64,000 nt of DNA from UBA5078 sp033721235 (GCA_033721235.1 JAWWAY010000002.1:186001-250000), one strand, 5' to 3'. Shown: positions 35,053 to 44,143, numbered from the stretch's first letter. Numbers and translations: made by a program. Notes: a model not told the origin generated them from the sequence alone.

Positions 35053-36933
35053 ATGAACCATTCCACTCTTGGCAGATCTGGCCTATTACTTAGCGCCCTG
35101 TCACTTTCTTTAATTTCAATTCAAGCTCTCGCTCAGAGCGAGGGTGAAAACCCGACTCTTCTCTCAGAGGTCGTTGTCACGTCGAGCCGCATCCCCACGC
35201 CACTGCGCAATATTGGCACATCAGTGTCGATCATAGATCGCGATGAAATACTCACTAACGGTTCCAATGCGCTCATTGACGTTCTGCGCAATCAAGCTTC
35301 GATATCTGCCAGCAGCAATGGCGGGGCTGGCCAGACGAGCTATATTCGAATTCGTGGCGAAGAAGGCTTTCGCACGCTAACACTATTGGATGGGCTTAAA
35401 CTTTCCGACCCTAGCGGCACTCAAATTCAACCGCAGTTGGAACACTTGCTTAGCAGTGGCATAGGACGAGTAGAGATACTACGCGGCCCACAAGGCCTTC
35501 ATTACGGTGCAGATGCGGGTGGCATCATTAATATTAGCTCCATACGTGGCAGCCAAGAACTATCCGGTAGTTCCGATATTCTAACGGGTGACAACGGCAC
35601 CGATTTAGTCTCGGCTCATCTAAGCGGCGGGAATGACAACGCTGATTTCTATTTGTCCGCGTCAAATTACCAAACTGACGGCATAAACTCTCGCAGCAGT
35701 GACACGATTCTGAGAGACGATGACGACTACAGAAATACAACCGTTCACGGCAAATTTGGCTTGAATCTAACTGACGCTCTTCGTTTAGATTTAGTCGTTC
35801 GAAATGTAGAAAGCGATACCCAGTATGATGCTTGCTATCATTCAGTATCTGGCACCGTACACGATTGCGAATCGCCTTATGAGCAGAATGCAGCACGCGT
35901 AGCCCTCAGCTACAACGCAGCTTACGGCAGTCATTCAATAGCGTACTCTCAAACTGAAACCGATCGCTCATACTACTCACTCGATGAACTAGGCTTCTCC
36001 AGTAACGGCGAACTGCGACGCCTGGAATACATCGGCACAGTCACGAGTATGGAAAACCTGGAAATCGTCTACGGCATCGATTTCGAACAGAACGACAACG
36101 GTCAGTCCCGCGATAATACTGGGTACTACCTAGAGTATCTTAGTGACTTCTCCGACTCATTTTTTGTAACGGCCGGTGCGCGCTACGACGATAACGAAGA
36201 GTTCGGAGGGCACACGAGCTATCGCATTAGCTCGGCTTATCTCATCGATCTACGCGATGGCGCCACAGTAAAGTTTCGCGGTAGCTACGGCACGGGATTT
36301 AGAGCTCCTAGTCTATATGAGGAACAGTACAATGCAGGTCCTTTCGCTTTCGCTCCAGCCTCTACGACAACGCTTAGCGAGGAAATAAGCAAAGGCTACG
36401 AAGCAGCTATCGAATACTATGGCGCTAACAGCCTACGCTTGGAGCTGGCTTACTTCGACCAAAAAGTAAAGGACGCGATAGACTTCGATCTCGTCAATTA
36501 CAGTGGTTACATACAGGACTTTGGCGAGAGCCAATCAAAGGGTGTCGAGCTATCCGGCGAAATCGCGCTCGCGACTCAGTGGACCCTACTGGGCAACTAC
36601 ACCTATAACGACACGGAGCGCCCAAGCGGCCTGCAGCGCCTAAGAAGACCAGAACATCTTAGTAATATCGGTGTTCGTTGGCACAGCAGCGACGAGCGCA
36701 TAAAGATTAGTGCCCACTACCGTCGCAGTGAAAACAGTATCGACGAAAACTTTGGCACTATCATCGAGTTGTCGGACTATGAGGTTTTGGATGTAGGGCT
36801 TCGATATGCTCTTAGCCCCCAAGTGGAACTTTATGGCCGCGTGGACAACCTCTTGGACGAGGAGTACCAAGAAGTATTCGGGTACAATTCAATAGCTAGA
36901 GCGGCCTATATTGGCGTTCGCTTAAACTTTTAG
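35053..36933 (+). CDS. btuB: TonB-dependent cobalamin receptor
   Basis: The 626-residue outer-membrane receptor has a signal peptide (ends ALAQ|SEG), a TonB box and plug start (LSEVVVTSSRIPTPL), plug motif ILRGPQGLHYGADAGGIINI, and a 22-strand barrel with C-terminal aromatic (GVRLNF). It takes up vitamin B12 across the outer membrane with TonB energy. The riboswitch directly upstream supports the cobalamin assignment. ATG 35053 follows GAGGAT eight bases before. It is the first gene of a three-gene operon with btuR and btuF. Confidence 0.9.
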   Translation: MNHSTLGRSGLLLSALSLSLISIQALAQSEGENPTLLSEVVVTSSRIPTPLRNIGTSVSIIDRDEILTNGSNALIDVLRNQASISASSNGGAGQTSYIRIRGEEGFRTLTLLDGLKLSDPSGTQIQPQLEHLLSSGIGRVEILRGPQGLHYGADAGGIINISSIRGSQELSGSSDILTGDNGTDLVSAHLSGGNDNADFYLSASNYQTDGINSRSSDTILRDDDDYRNTTVHGKFGLNLTDALRLDLVVRNVESDTQYDACYHSVSGTVHDCESPYEQNAARVALSYNAAYGSHSIAYSQTETDRSYYSLDELGFSSNGELRRLEYIGTVTSMENLEIVYGIDFEQNDNGQSRDNTGYYLEYLSDFSDSFFVTAGARYDDNEEFGGHTSYRISSAYLIDLRDGATVKFRGSYGTGFRAPSLYEEQYNAGPFAFAPASTTTLSEEISKGYEAAIEYYGANSLRLELAYFDQKVKDAIDFDLVNYSGYIQDFGESQSKGVELSGEIALATQWTLLGNYTYNDTERPSGLQRLRRPEHLSNIGVRWHSSDERIKISAHYRRSENSIDENFGTIIELSDYEVLDVGLRYALSPQVELYGRVDNLLDEEYQEVFGYNSIARAAYIGVRLNF

Positions 36934-36952
36934 GCTAGCGAGGCAGGCCCTT

Positions 36953-37561
36953 ATGGATCATATGACCCAAAGAAAACTTCGACACAAACGTGCAATGCAA
37001 CGCAAGAAGGAGCATGTGGATGCTCGTATTGCCGCCGCCACTGTGGAAAAGGGCCTGCTTGTCGTTCTAACCGGGAATGGCAAAGGCAAGAGTTCCTCTG
37101 CCTTCGGCATGATTGCTCGTAGCGTCGGCCACGGCCTTCGCTGCGGCGTCGTGCAATTCATCAAGGGACAGTGGGAGTGTGGCGAGCATCTCCTGTTTCA
37201 GGACAATCCCCTGGTCGAGTTTCACGTCATGAACACCGGTTTCACCTGGGAAACTCAAGACCGCGAGAACGATATCGCGGCCGCCACGGCCACTTGGCAA
37301 CACGCAGTGGCACTGCTTAAAGATGAAGGCACTCAAGTCGTCCTCCTTGACGAACTAAGCTATATGCTGACCTATGGTTATTTAGATAGACAAGAAGTAA
37401 TAAGCGCCATTGAACAGCGCCCCAAGTCTCAGCACCTTATTGTTACCGGCCGTAATATGAGCGAAGACATCATCGCTCTTGCCGACACTGTCAGCGAGGT
37501 GAAAGACATTAAACACGCTTTTAATGATGGTATAAAAGTACAAAAAGGCATCGACTACTAA
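36953..37561 (+). CDS. btuR: Corrinoid adenosyltransferase
   Basis: The 202-residue protein is of the CobA/BtuR type: P-loop GNGKGKSSSAFGM (about residues 42-54), VVQFIKGQW, VLLDELSYMLTYGYL and TGRNM. It adds the 5'-deoxyadenosyl group from ATP to reduced corrinoids to make adenosylcobalamin. A basic N-terminus (RKLRHKRAMQRKKEHVD) precedes the P-loop as in relatives. Gene order, riboswitch and TAATG overlap with btuF support coordinated B12 uptake and activation. Confidence 0.93.
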   Translation: MDHMTQRKLRHKRAMQRKKEHVDARIAAATVEKGLLVVLTGNGKGKSSSAFGMIARSVGHGLRCGVVQFIKGQWECGEHLLFQDNPLVEFHVMNTGFTWETQDRENDIAAATATWQHAVALLKDEGTQVVLLDELSYMLTYGYLDRQEVISAIEQRPKSQHLIVTGRNMSEDIIALADTVSEVKDIKHAFNDGIKVQKGIDY

Positions 37562-38448
37562 TGAATCGATTGATTTGGCTAATAGCCAGCCTTGTATTTT
37601 ACGGCCATGCTCAGGCGGCACAGGTGATCGATGATAGCGGTCACACGCTAAGCTTAGACTCGCCTGCCAAACGTATTATTAGCCTAGCCCCTTCCATGAC
37701 CGAACTACTTTTCGCCGTCGGTGCTGGCGACAAGGTAGTGGGTGTCAGTGAGTTCAGCGACTACCCTGAGCAGGCTAGCCAGCTTCCCATAGTAGGTCGC
37801 TACAACTTATTAGATACTGAAACGATACTCTCATTACAGCCAGATCTTATCGTCGCCTGGCAAAGTGGGAATCCGCGTGCCGCCGTTGAACAACTTAGAA
37901 ACCTTGGCCTCACAGTTTACATCTCCGAACCCACTACGGCCTTAAGCATTGCCGATACGCTGGAGGATTTGGCCGCACTTGCAGGCACTCAGAGCTCAGG
38001 AACACCTTTGGCCAATCGCTTCCGAGAACGCCTGCAGCAGCTGCAAGAACAAAACAGTCAAAAAGAAACGGTATCCGTGTTCTATCAAGTATGGAACTCC
38101 CCTCTTATCAGCGTGGGTGGGCAAGAGCTCATTAACGACATCATTGAAATTTGCGGCGGCAGGAATATCTTCAATGACTTGGGGCTAGCGCCAAAGGTCA
38201 GCACTGAAGCAGTGCTGCAAAGAGCCCCTCAGGTCATTATTGCCAGCGGCATGGACGTGGCTCGCCCGCAGTGGTTGGACGAGTGGCTAGCGTGGCCCCA
38301 GATGCAAGCAGTTGCCAATCAAAACCTGTATTTTATTCCGCCGGATTTAGTCCAAAGGCACAGCCCGCGAGTCCTACAAGGGGCGGAGCAAATGTGCCAA
38401 CATCTTGATGCCGCGAGGGGCAAAAACACTGAAGCACTACTGAAATAG
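37561..38448 (+). CDS. btuF: Periplasmic cobalamin-binding protein
   Basis: The 295-residue protein has a signal peptide (ends AQA|AQVI) and the BtuF/FhuD fold: RIISLAPSMTELLFAVGAGDKVVGVSEFSDYP, ILSLQPDLIVAW, and C-terminal VLQGAEQMCQHL. BtuF binds B12 in the periplasm and delivers it to the BtuCD ABC importer. No btuC or btuD lies in the window, so the partner must be encoded elsewhere or another importer is used. The start overlaps the btuR stop (TAATG). A hairpin AGCACTA / TAGTGCT overlaps the stop codon, without a T-run. Confidence 0.88.
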   Translation: MNRLIWLIASLVFYGHAQAAQVIDDSGHTLSLDSPAKRIISLAPSMTELLFAVGAGDKVVGVSEFSDYPEQASQLPIVGRYNLLDTETILSLQPDLIVAWQSGNPRAAVEQLRNLGLTVYISEPTTALSIADTLEDLAALAGTQSSGTPLANRFRERLQQLQEQNSQKETVSVFYQVWNSPLISVGGQELINDIIEICGGRNIFNDLGLAPKVSTEAVLQRAPQVIIASGMDVARPQWLDEWLAWPQMQAVANQNLYFIPPDLVQRHSPRVLQGAEQMCQHLDAARGKNTEALLK

Positions 38449-38532
38449 TGCTCTACGCTACTCGCACTCCCTCTCCTGTGGTCTAAAGTGGGACAAATTC
38501 AACGATATTTTAAATAAGCGCCACTTTTTCTG

Positions 38533-38583
38533 GCTGTACAGTTTATAATCAGCCCTCAACGGGAGGGGGCTCCACTGTACAGC
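38533..38583. promoter_or_regulatory. Pair of identical CTGTACAG palindromes flanking a TATAAT element
   Basis: GCTGTACAGT (38533-38542) and ACTGTACAGC (38574-38583) form an inverted pair; each contains the perfect palindrome CTGTACAG. Their centres are 41 bases apart, close to four helical turns. A perfect TATAAT lies between them at 38544-38549, so one site overlaps the promoter spacer and the other lies about 25 bases into the transcript, before the GGDEF-EAL gene. The pattern suggests operator sites for an unknown regulator. The spacing differs from LexA (CTGT-N8-ACAG), so LexA is not supported. Confidence 0.5.
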
Positions 38584-38642
38584 ATGAAACAATTCTATAG
38601 ACCGGCTTTAATTCATCCCTACCAATTTCAAGGGATCTTATA

Positions 38643-40976
38643 ATGAATTTAAGCAAACGCGCTTTGCTTCTAATTACTCCAGTGATATTGGCAAGCTTCG
38701 CATTGGCATCTGCGATGGTCTACGACCAATCCAGAAGCTTTGTACTGCGCCAAGAACAAGAGCGCCTAGACTTCGCCGTCATCCAGCTCAGTGCCACTTA
38801 CCAGCGATACATAAACTTTGCCAACAGCTATATGATGTCGCTTAGGGATGACCATGCCTTCCAGCAGTTTCTGCAAGACCCACAGAACCCGCAGATCATC
38901 GCCGCGCTCTCACCGAGCCTAAACCGCAATCTGGACTCCTTTAGTCTATTTAAGGGCGACGTTCTTGCCGTCACGCTCACGGCAAACACAGATCCAGAGC
39001 AGACAATCGCACAATACAGCAGCGGGCAAATCCCCCAGCATCTAGCGAGCTCGCTAGCTCAAGCCCGGCAAAGCAATAGCGGCCAGCATTGGAGCTACAT
39101 TAATTCTGATGGCGAGAGAAGCACGATTATCAACACTCGATTTATTGAGGCACAAAATCAAAGCCTCGGATCTATTAGCGTACAATTAGCCATTGAACCG
39201 AGCATGTTTAGATCCCTTTGTGCGCAATATAAACAGGAGTTCAATGCCAGCTTTAGTATTGAAGACGCCTCTCCAAGCATCGAAAACTTAAAAGCGTTTG
39301 CTGAGCTTGGAAACGGAGAATTCCTAGTCGGTATGTTGAGTGACGATCATCTGCAACAGCAGCTCCTGCCACTTATCCACCGAATGGTACTCATCAGCGT
39401 TCTGTTCTTTATTTTCGCTTCCGCCAGCCTCTACTGGCTGCTTCGTCGCTACATCACGATGCCTGTCGCGATGCTCGAGCAAGATCTAGCCGATATCGTG
39501 TCGCGGCGCGACAGCGAACTACCTATTCGCCAGGGCAACGATGAGATAGGTCGCCTCTCACGCACATTTAGCAAGCTGTATAGCGATCTTTCCCAGTCTT
39601 ACCGAGACTCCAGAGCGATGATGCTTCACGACCCTCTCACAGGCTTATGCAACCTGGGACACATCACCGACTCTGTGATAATGGCCGTAAAAGGCGCTAA
39701 AGATTCCCACAACGAAGTGGCGCTCATGTATTTGGATTTAGATAACTTCAAGTACATCAACGATAAATTCGGTCATCGGTTTGGCAATTCACTTCTGTGC
39801 AGCTTTTCTCAATCACTAAAATCTTTGGCCGCCAACGCGCAAGACCAAAGCAATCACGAGCAGCCCCCACAGGTCACCGTAGGACGTGTTGGAGGCGACC
39901 AGTTTTGTATCCTCATACAACACCCAATTGCCTTTGTAATAGCCAGAGAGATCGCTGGAGATGTTTTAGCACTTATGGCCGACGGGATCCTTTTCGAAGA
40001 GAACCGTTTCCCCGTCACAGTGAGTATCGGCATCGCCGCTTTCCCCAATGACAGCAATACGCCCAGTCAATTGATATCCAATGCCGACACGGCGATGCAT
40101 CAGGCAAAAATTCAAGGCAAGAGCCAAATTGCGGTCTACTCCGAAGAGCTAGCGAGTGCTACCAACCGTCGCCAAGACATCGAATCAGAACTCAAGACAA
40201 TGGAGCCTGATAACGAGTTCAAACTGGTCTATATGCCCTTGGTCAATGTTCGCAGCAATACCTTGGACGGCTTTGAAGCACTACTGCGCTGGGATTCTCC
40301 CAAGCTAGGCAGTGTCGATCCAGAAGAGTTTGTTCCCATAGCCGAGTCCTGCGGCGTGTTTGCCAAATTAGACGAGTGGGTTATTCGAACAGGGCTTTCG
40401 ACCTATCCAAAACTGCGAAAGCAATTAGGGCGTGACTTCAAGCTGTCGCTTAATATTTCGTCTGCGCAGTTGCTAATGAGCAATCTAATAGAAGTATTGG
40501 ACCACTATGTTAAGCAGTACGATATCCCTCCGCAGTTTATTCAGCTGGAGATCACTGAAACGGTCAATATCGAATACACAACTTACGCGGGCTCATTCCT
40601 TAACTCTCTAGCTAGTAGAGGCTTCTCTTTGGCGCTGGATGATTTTGGGGCCGGGTTTACTTCTTTAATGAGAATCGTTGAATACCCAATCAATATGGTC
40701 AAGTTCGACAAACAGTTTATTCAACGCACGCTAGAAAAGGATAATAGACGAGTGCTAAAACCTCTCGTTGAGCTATGCCACTCCAATGGCATGCTAGTTA
40801 CCATGGAAGGAGCAGAGTCCCAAGAGGATATCGATTTACTGCGCAGCTTCGATTGCGACTATGTCCAAGGCTATGTGCTTGGTATGCCGCTGGAGCTAGA
40901 GAACATGGCCGAGACACTCGCTCAATATGAAAGCGCCGCTTTAGCAATTGAGAATAATAGCAGCGCCGAGGATTAA
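38643..40976 (+). CDS. Membrane-anchored GGDEF-EAL protein (likely c-di-GMP phosphodiesterase)
   Basis: The 777-residue protein has an N-terminal helix (residues 8-25), a periplasmic sensor of about 225 residues, a second helix (about 245-270), a HAMP linker (RRYITMPVAMLEQDL), a GGDEF domain and an EAL domain. The cyclase signature reads GGDQF (about 416-420), with Glu replaced by Gln, so cyclase activity is doubtful. The EAL domain keeps EALLRW, ITET, DDFGAGFTSL and YVQGY, so phosphodiesterase activity is likely; the GGDEF part may bind GTP as a regulator. The start follows AAGGGATC. It is monocistronic with a possible dual-operator promoter. Confidence 0.9.
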   Translation: MNLSKRALLLITPVILASFALASAMVYDQSRSFVLRQEQERLDFAVIQLSATYQRYINFANSYMMSLRDDHAFQQFLQDPQNPQIIAALSPSLNRNLDSFSLFKGDVLAVTLTANTDPEQTIAQYSSGQIPQHLASSLAQARQSNSGQHWSYINSDGERSTIINTRFIEAQNQSLGSISVQLAIEPSMFRSLCAQYKQEFNASFSIEDASPSIENLKAFAELGNGEFLVGMLSDDHLQQQLLPLIHRMVLISVLFFIFASASLYWLLRRYITMPVAMLEQDLADIVSRRDSELPIRQGNDEIGRLSRTFSKLYSDLSQSYRDSRAMMLHDPLTGLCNLGHITDSVIMAVKGAKDSHNEVALMYLDLDNFKYINDKFGHRFGNSLLCSFSQSLKSLAANAQDQSNHEQPPQVTVGRVGGDQFCILIQHPIAFVIAREIAGDVLALMADGILFEENRFPVTVSIGIAAFPNDSNTPSQLISNADTAMHQAKIQGKSQIAVYSEELASATNRRQDIESELKTMEPDNEFKLVYMPLVNVRSNTLDGFEALLRWDSPKLGSVDPEEFVPIAESCGVFAKLDEWVIRTGLSTYPKLRKQLGRDFKLSLNISSAQLLMSNLIEVLDHYVKQYDIPPQFIQLEITETVNIEYTTYAGSFLNSLASRGFSLALDDFGAGFTSLMRIVEYPINMVKFDKQFIQRTLEKDNRRVLKPLVELCHSNGMLVTMEGAESQEDIDLLRSFDCDYVQGYVLGMPLELENMAETLAQYESAALAIENNSSAED

Positions 40977-40988
40977 ACTAGAGATACG

Positions 40989-41573
40989 CTATTTGAGATG
41001 CCCCATCTTACTGGCCTTGATTTCCAAGTAGGATTTATTGTGATCGTTGTGCCCCGTATGAATGGGTACTCGTTCCGAGATCTCAATTCCGATACTTTCT
41101 AAACCAGAAACCTTTCCGGGATTATTCGTCATTAGGCGAACCGTGCTTACGCCAAAGTGCTCCAACATGGGTCGACAAATTTCGTATTCGCGGCCATCTG
41201 CCAGAAAGCCCAATTGCTCATTCGCCTCGACGGTATCAGCGCCACCATCTTGCAAGGCGTAAGCCTTGATCTTGTTTAACAAACCGATGCCACGACCTTC
41301 TTGCCTGAGGTACAGAATGATGCCTCTGCCCTGCTCGGCTATTTTCTCCATTGCATACTGTAATTGAGGCCCACAATCACAACGCAGGGAAAAGAACGCA
41401 TCGCCCGTTAGACATTCCGAGTGGACACGGCATAACACGGGCTCATCAGTAGAGATATCGCCCATCACCAAAGCGACATGCTCTTTTCCAGTCACCGGAT
41501 CCTCGAAGCCGTGAATACTAAAATCACCCCAAGCCGTTGGTAGCGATGCTCCCGCTACAAAATTCATTTGCAC
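40989..41573 (-). CDS. ribA: GTP cyclohydrolase II
   Basis: The 194-residue enzyme opens GTP to 2,5-diamino-6-ribosylamino-pyrimidinone phosphate, formate and pyrophosphate, the first step of riboflavin synthesis. The zinc site (RVHSECLTGDAFFSLRCDCG region: Cys and CDC) and LRQEGRGIGL catalytic loop are intact, and NNPGK is present. The start is probably GTG at 41573, six bases after AGGGGA; ATG two codons later is possible. It is 21 bases after pgpA, so it appears to be the last gene of the long riboflavin transcript. Confidence 0.95.
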   Translation of the reverse strand: MQMNFVAGASLPTAWGDFSIHGFEDPVTGKEHVALVMGDISTDEPVLCRVHSECLTGDAFFSLRCDCGPQLQYAMEKIAEQGRGIILYLRQEGRGIGLLNKIKAYALQDGGADTVEANEQLGFLADGREYEICRPMLEHFGVSTVRLMTNNPGKVSGLESIGIEISERVPIHTGHNDHNKSYLEIKASKMGHLK

Positions 41574-41594
41574 GCGTATTCCCCTAATTATTTT

Positions 41595-42068
41595 TTAAAC
41601 CAGTAAAGCTAAAATCTGTATAAGCACAAACGCCATAAGGCCTGCGATCACATCATCCACCATGATACCGAAGCCGCCACTAACATTTTTGTCGAGCCAG
41701 CGTATTGGCCAAGGTTTTACAATATCGAATAGCCGAAAGAGCACAAAGGCCAGAAGCAGCCACTGCCACCCGCTAGGTGCTAAGAACATGCAAATCCAAA
41801 AACCGACAAACTCATCCCAAACGATTCCGCCATGATCGTGAACACCGATATCTTTAGAGGTTTTATCACATAGCCAAACACCGATGGCGAAGCTAAATAG
41901 CAAGAACAAGCCATATAAAATGTGAGACATGTCAGGTAGCAGCAAGAACAAAGCGACACCCATCACGGTACCGAAAGTGCCCGGCGCAAACGGAACTGCT
42001 CCACTACCGAAGCCAAAGGCGGCAAAATGAATCGGATTGCGCCATACGGAGCGCGGAGTGCTAGCCAT
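41595..42068 (-). CDS. pgpA: Phosphatidylglycerophosphatase A
   Basis: The 157-residue membrane protein removes phosphate from phosphatidylglycerol phosphate at the inner membrane. PgpA motifs are visible: GFGSGAVPFAPGTFGT near the start, HDHGGIVWDEFVGFWICM (metal ligands), and KPWPIRWLDK followed by GGFGIMVDDVIAG. It overlaps thiL by eight bases, and GGAGA lies seven bases before the ATG. Confidence 0.95.
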   Translation of the reverse strand: MASTPRSVWRNPIHFAAFGFGSGAVPFAPGTFGTVMGVALFLLLPDMSHILYGLFLLFSFAIGVWLCDKTSKDIGVHDHGGIVWDEFVGFWICMFLAPSGWQWLLLAFVLFRLFDIVKPWPIRWLDKNVSGGFGIMVDDVIAGLMAFVLIQILALLV

Positions 42069-43122
42069 TGACTAATCTCCTAGCAGCCTCGAAGTGCCTA
42101 TATCCCTTTATGTCTAGCTTCAATTCTTCACCCTGCTTCTTCCAGCGCAAACCGGGTTCTAAGTCGATTTGCCCTATTCTTGTAACCGTCACACCCAATT
42201 GAGAGCAACGCTTTCGTAATGCTTCTTCATGCCGCGGCGCTATCGTAAAACATAATTCGTAATCATCACCACCGCCCAGAGCTATTTCGGTACGAGCCTC
42301 TTCGGGCACCATCGCTTTAAAAGCCTCAGATATAGGCAGTCTATCAGTGTCTACGCTCGCGCCTACCCTGCTGCTAGCTATAATATGCCCAAGGTCAGAC
42401 GCCAAACCATCGGAGATATCTATTGCGGCACTCGCGAGCTCGCGCAAAGCAATGCCCAAACTTATACGTGACTCTGGCTGATAAAAGGCACAATGCAGAA
42501 ATTCCTGTTGCTGATCACTTAGACCTCGGGTATCTGGGCCTTGCAGTAGCTGCAAGCCTGCTGCGGAGTCGCCTATAGTGCCGCTGACATAAACCGAATC
42601 ACCTACTTGGGCGCCGCCACGTGTGAGCGCCTTTCCTTTTGGAACGGCGCCATGAACCTGAATACACAAGGTTCTACCACCACGCTTAGGGTGACTAGAA
42701 GTGGTATCTCCTCCCACCAGTGGACAGCTATTAGCCCTCGCCACCGTCGCCAGTCCTTTACTAAAACCCTCAAGCCAGCGCTCATCTACCTCAGGCAAAC
42801 TCACCGCTAATGTGAAAAACAGAGGCCTGGCTCCCATGGCGGCTAGGTCGCTAAGATTCACTAATAGACTTCGTTGCCCCAGCAGAGTTGGATCACTATT
42901 TTCTAAAAAGTGAACGCCCTCTACTAACATATCCATTGACACTACCAGCTGTTCATTAGGCTCCGGTGTGAAAATCGCACAGTCATCACCTATCCCTAAG
43001 ACCAGCTCCTTCGCACCGAAGGCAAGCTCGGTGTTAGCGAAGTATTTGCTAATAATGTCGAATTCATTCAATGGCAATGCCAATACACCTTCGCGGGGCC
43101 AAAGCCCAAACGTCGGCAGCAT
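42061..43122 (-). CDS. thiL: Thiamine-monophosphate kinase
   Basis: The 353-residue enzyme phosphorylates thiamine phosphate to the active cofactor thiamine diphosphate. It has the PurM/ThiL N-terminal ATP/Mg site (VLGIGDDCAIF), DMLVEGVHF, LSDLAAMGA, GGDT, and DISDGLASDLGHI. The annotated N-terminus includes about 17 extra residues (MLPTFGLWPREGVLALP) before the usual NEFDIISKY; a TTG start further in is an alternative, but AGG upstream of the ATG at 43122 supports this start. Dxs in the same window supplies a thiamine precursor. Confidence 0.93.
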   Translation of the reverse strand: MLPTFGLWPREGVLALPLNEFDIISKYFANTELAFGAKELVLGIGDDCAIFTPEPNEQLVVSMDMLVEGVHFLENSDPTLLGQRSLLVNLSDLAAMGARPLFFTLAVSLPEVDERWLEGFSKGLATVARANSCPLVGGDTTSSHPKRGGRTLCIQVHGAVPKGKALTRGGAQVGDSVYVSGTIGDSAAGLQLLQGPDTRGLSDQQQEFLHCAFYQPESRISLGIALRELASAAIDISDGLASDLGHIIASSRVGASVDTDRLPISEAFKAMVPEEARTEIALGGGDDYELCFTIAPRHEEALRKRCSQLGVTVTRIGQIDLEPGLRWKKQGEELKLDIKGYRHFEAARRLVNG

Positions 43123-43137
43123 AGCTGCCTATAATGT

Positions 43138-43635
43138 CTACCCTATTTCTAAAGTGCGAATATTGCGCGCAGCTTTGTCTAAAATACCGTTTATATACTT
43201 ATGTCCGTCTGTAGCGCCAAAAACGCGTGCTAGCTCCACACTCTCGTTGATCACGACTTTATACGGGATATCAATTCGATGCAGGAGTTCATACATCCCA
43301 AAGCGCAGTAAGGACAACTCTACCGGGTCTAGATCATCCAACTGCCTATCTAGCAGTGGAGTAATGGCCTCATCCAGCTCGTCGACCTTCGCAACGATGC
43401 CTGGAAAGACCTCATGAAAATATTCCCAGTCGATCTTGCCAAGATAATAGGCCCTAAACTCCGCTTGGATATCGGCGACGGAAGCACTGGCTAATTGCCA
43501 CTGATAGAGAGCCTGCAACACCATTCGTCTGGCCTTCTGACGCTCAGAAAGCTTTTTCTTAGGGTTATCCGCTTCTTTATTTTTTGGCAATACGAGTTTG
43601 CTACCCGGTATTGGCGAATCTTGCTCTTTACTCAC
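43138..43635 (-). CDS. nusB: Transcription antitermination protein NusB
   Basis: The 165-residue helical protein has the NusB core ARRMVLQALYQWQLA, DELDEAITPLL, and RFGMYELLHRIDIPYKVVINESVELA. A basic N-terminal extension of about 30 residues precedes it. With NusE (S10) it binds boxA RNA and supports rRNA antitermination. It follows ribH immediately (stop and start adjoin), as in many gammaproteobacteria. Confidence 0.95.
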   Translation of the reverse strand: MSKEQDSPIPGSKLVLPKNKEADNPKKKLSERQKARRMVLQALYQWQLASASVADIQAEFRAYYLGKIDWEYFHEVFPGIVAKVDELDEAITPLLDRQLDDLDPVELSLLRFGMYELLHRIDIPYKVVINESVELARVFGATDGHKYINGILDKAARNIRTLEIG

Positions 43636-44112
43636 TTAGGCTCCAAGCTTGCTTATTACACTAACCATTTCCATTGCGCTAAGTGCTGCCTCAGCGCCCT
43701 TGTTTCCAGCCTTGGTGCCAGATCGCTCAATTGCTTGCTCTATGGTATCGACAGTAAGAACACCAAAAGCAACAGGCACTTTACTCTCGAGGCTTACAAC
43801 ACCTAGGCCCTTAACACATTCTCCGGCCACGTAATCAAAATGGGGAGTACCACCGCGAATAACAGCACCCAAAGCAATAACAGCATCATACTGGCCAGTG
43901 GCTAGTACATTCTTGGTAAGCACTGGCAATTCAAATGCACCCGGCGCTTTAATGACAGTAATATCTTCTTCCTTCACACCATGGCGCACCATCACATCGA
44001 TAGCGCCTTCTAATAGCTTATCGACCACAAAACTATTGAAACGTGCCACTACTATCGCATAGCGAGCTGTTCCACCTTGAAAATCACCTTCGATTACTTT
44101 GATATTGCTCAT
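43636..44112 (-). CDS. ribH: 6,7-dimethyl-8-ribityllumazine synthase
   Basis: The 158-residue protein catalyses the penultimate step of riboflavin synthesis and assembles into pentamers or icosahedra. Features: ARFNSFVVDKLLEGA, VKAPGAFELP region (IKAPGAFELPV), ALGAVIRGGTPHFDYV with the catalytic His, and a C-terminal helix. Start at 44112 has CAGGT eight bases upstream; ATG at 44127 would add five residues. Confidence 0.95.
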   Translation of the reverse strand: MSNIKVIEGDFQGGTARYAIVVARFNSFVVDKLLEGAIDVMVRHGVKEEDITVIKAPGAFELPVLTKNVLATGQYDAVIALGAVIRGGTPHFDYVAGECVKGLGVVSLESKVPVAFGVLTVDTIEQAIERSGTKAGNKGAEAALSAMEMVSVISKLGA

Positions 44113-44143
44113 CGTTAATACCTGCATTCAGTTTTAAATTCGC

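Noticed and set aside
38433..38452. Intrinsic terminator at the end of btuF
   Set aside because: The hairpin AGCACTA / TAGTGCT is real but has no T-run after it.
38533..38583. LexA operator
   Set aside because: The sites are CTGTACAG with no eight-base spacer; LexA needs CTGT-N8-ACAG.
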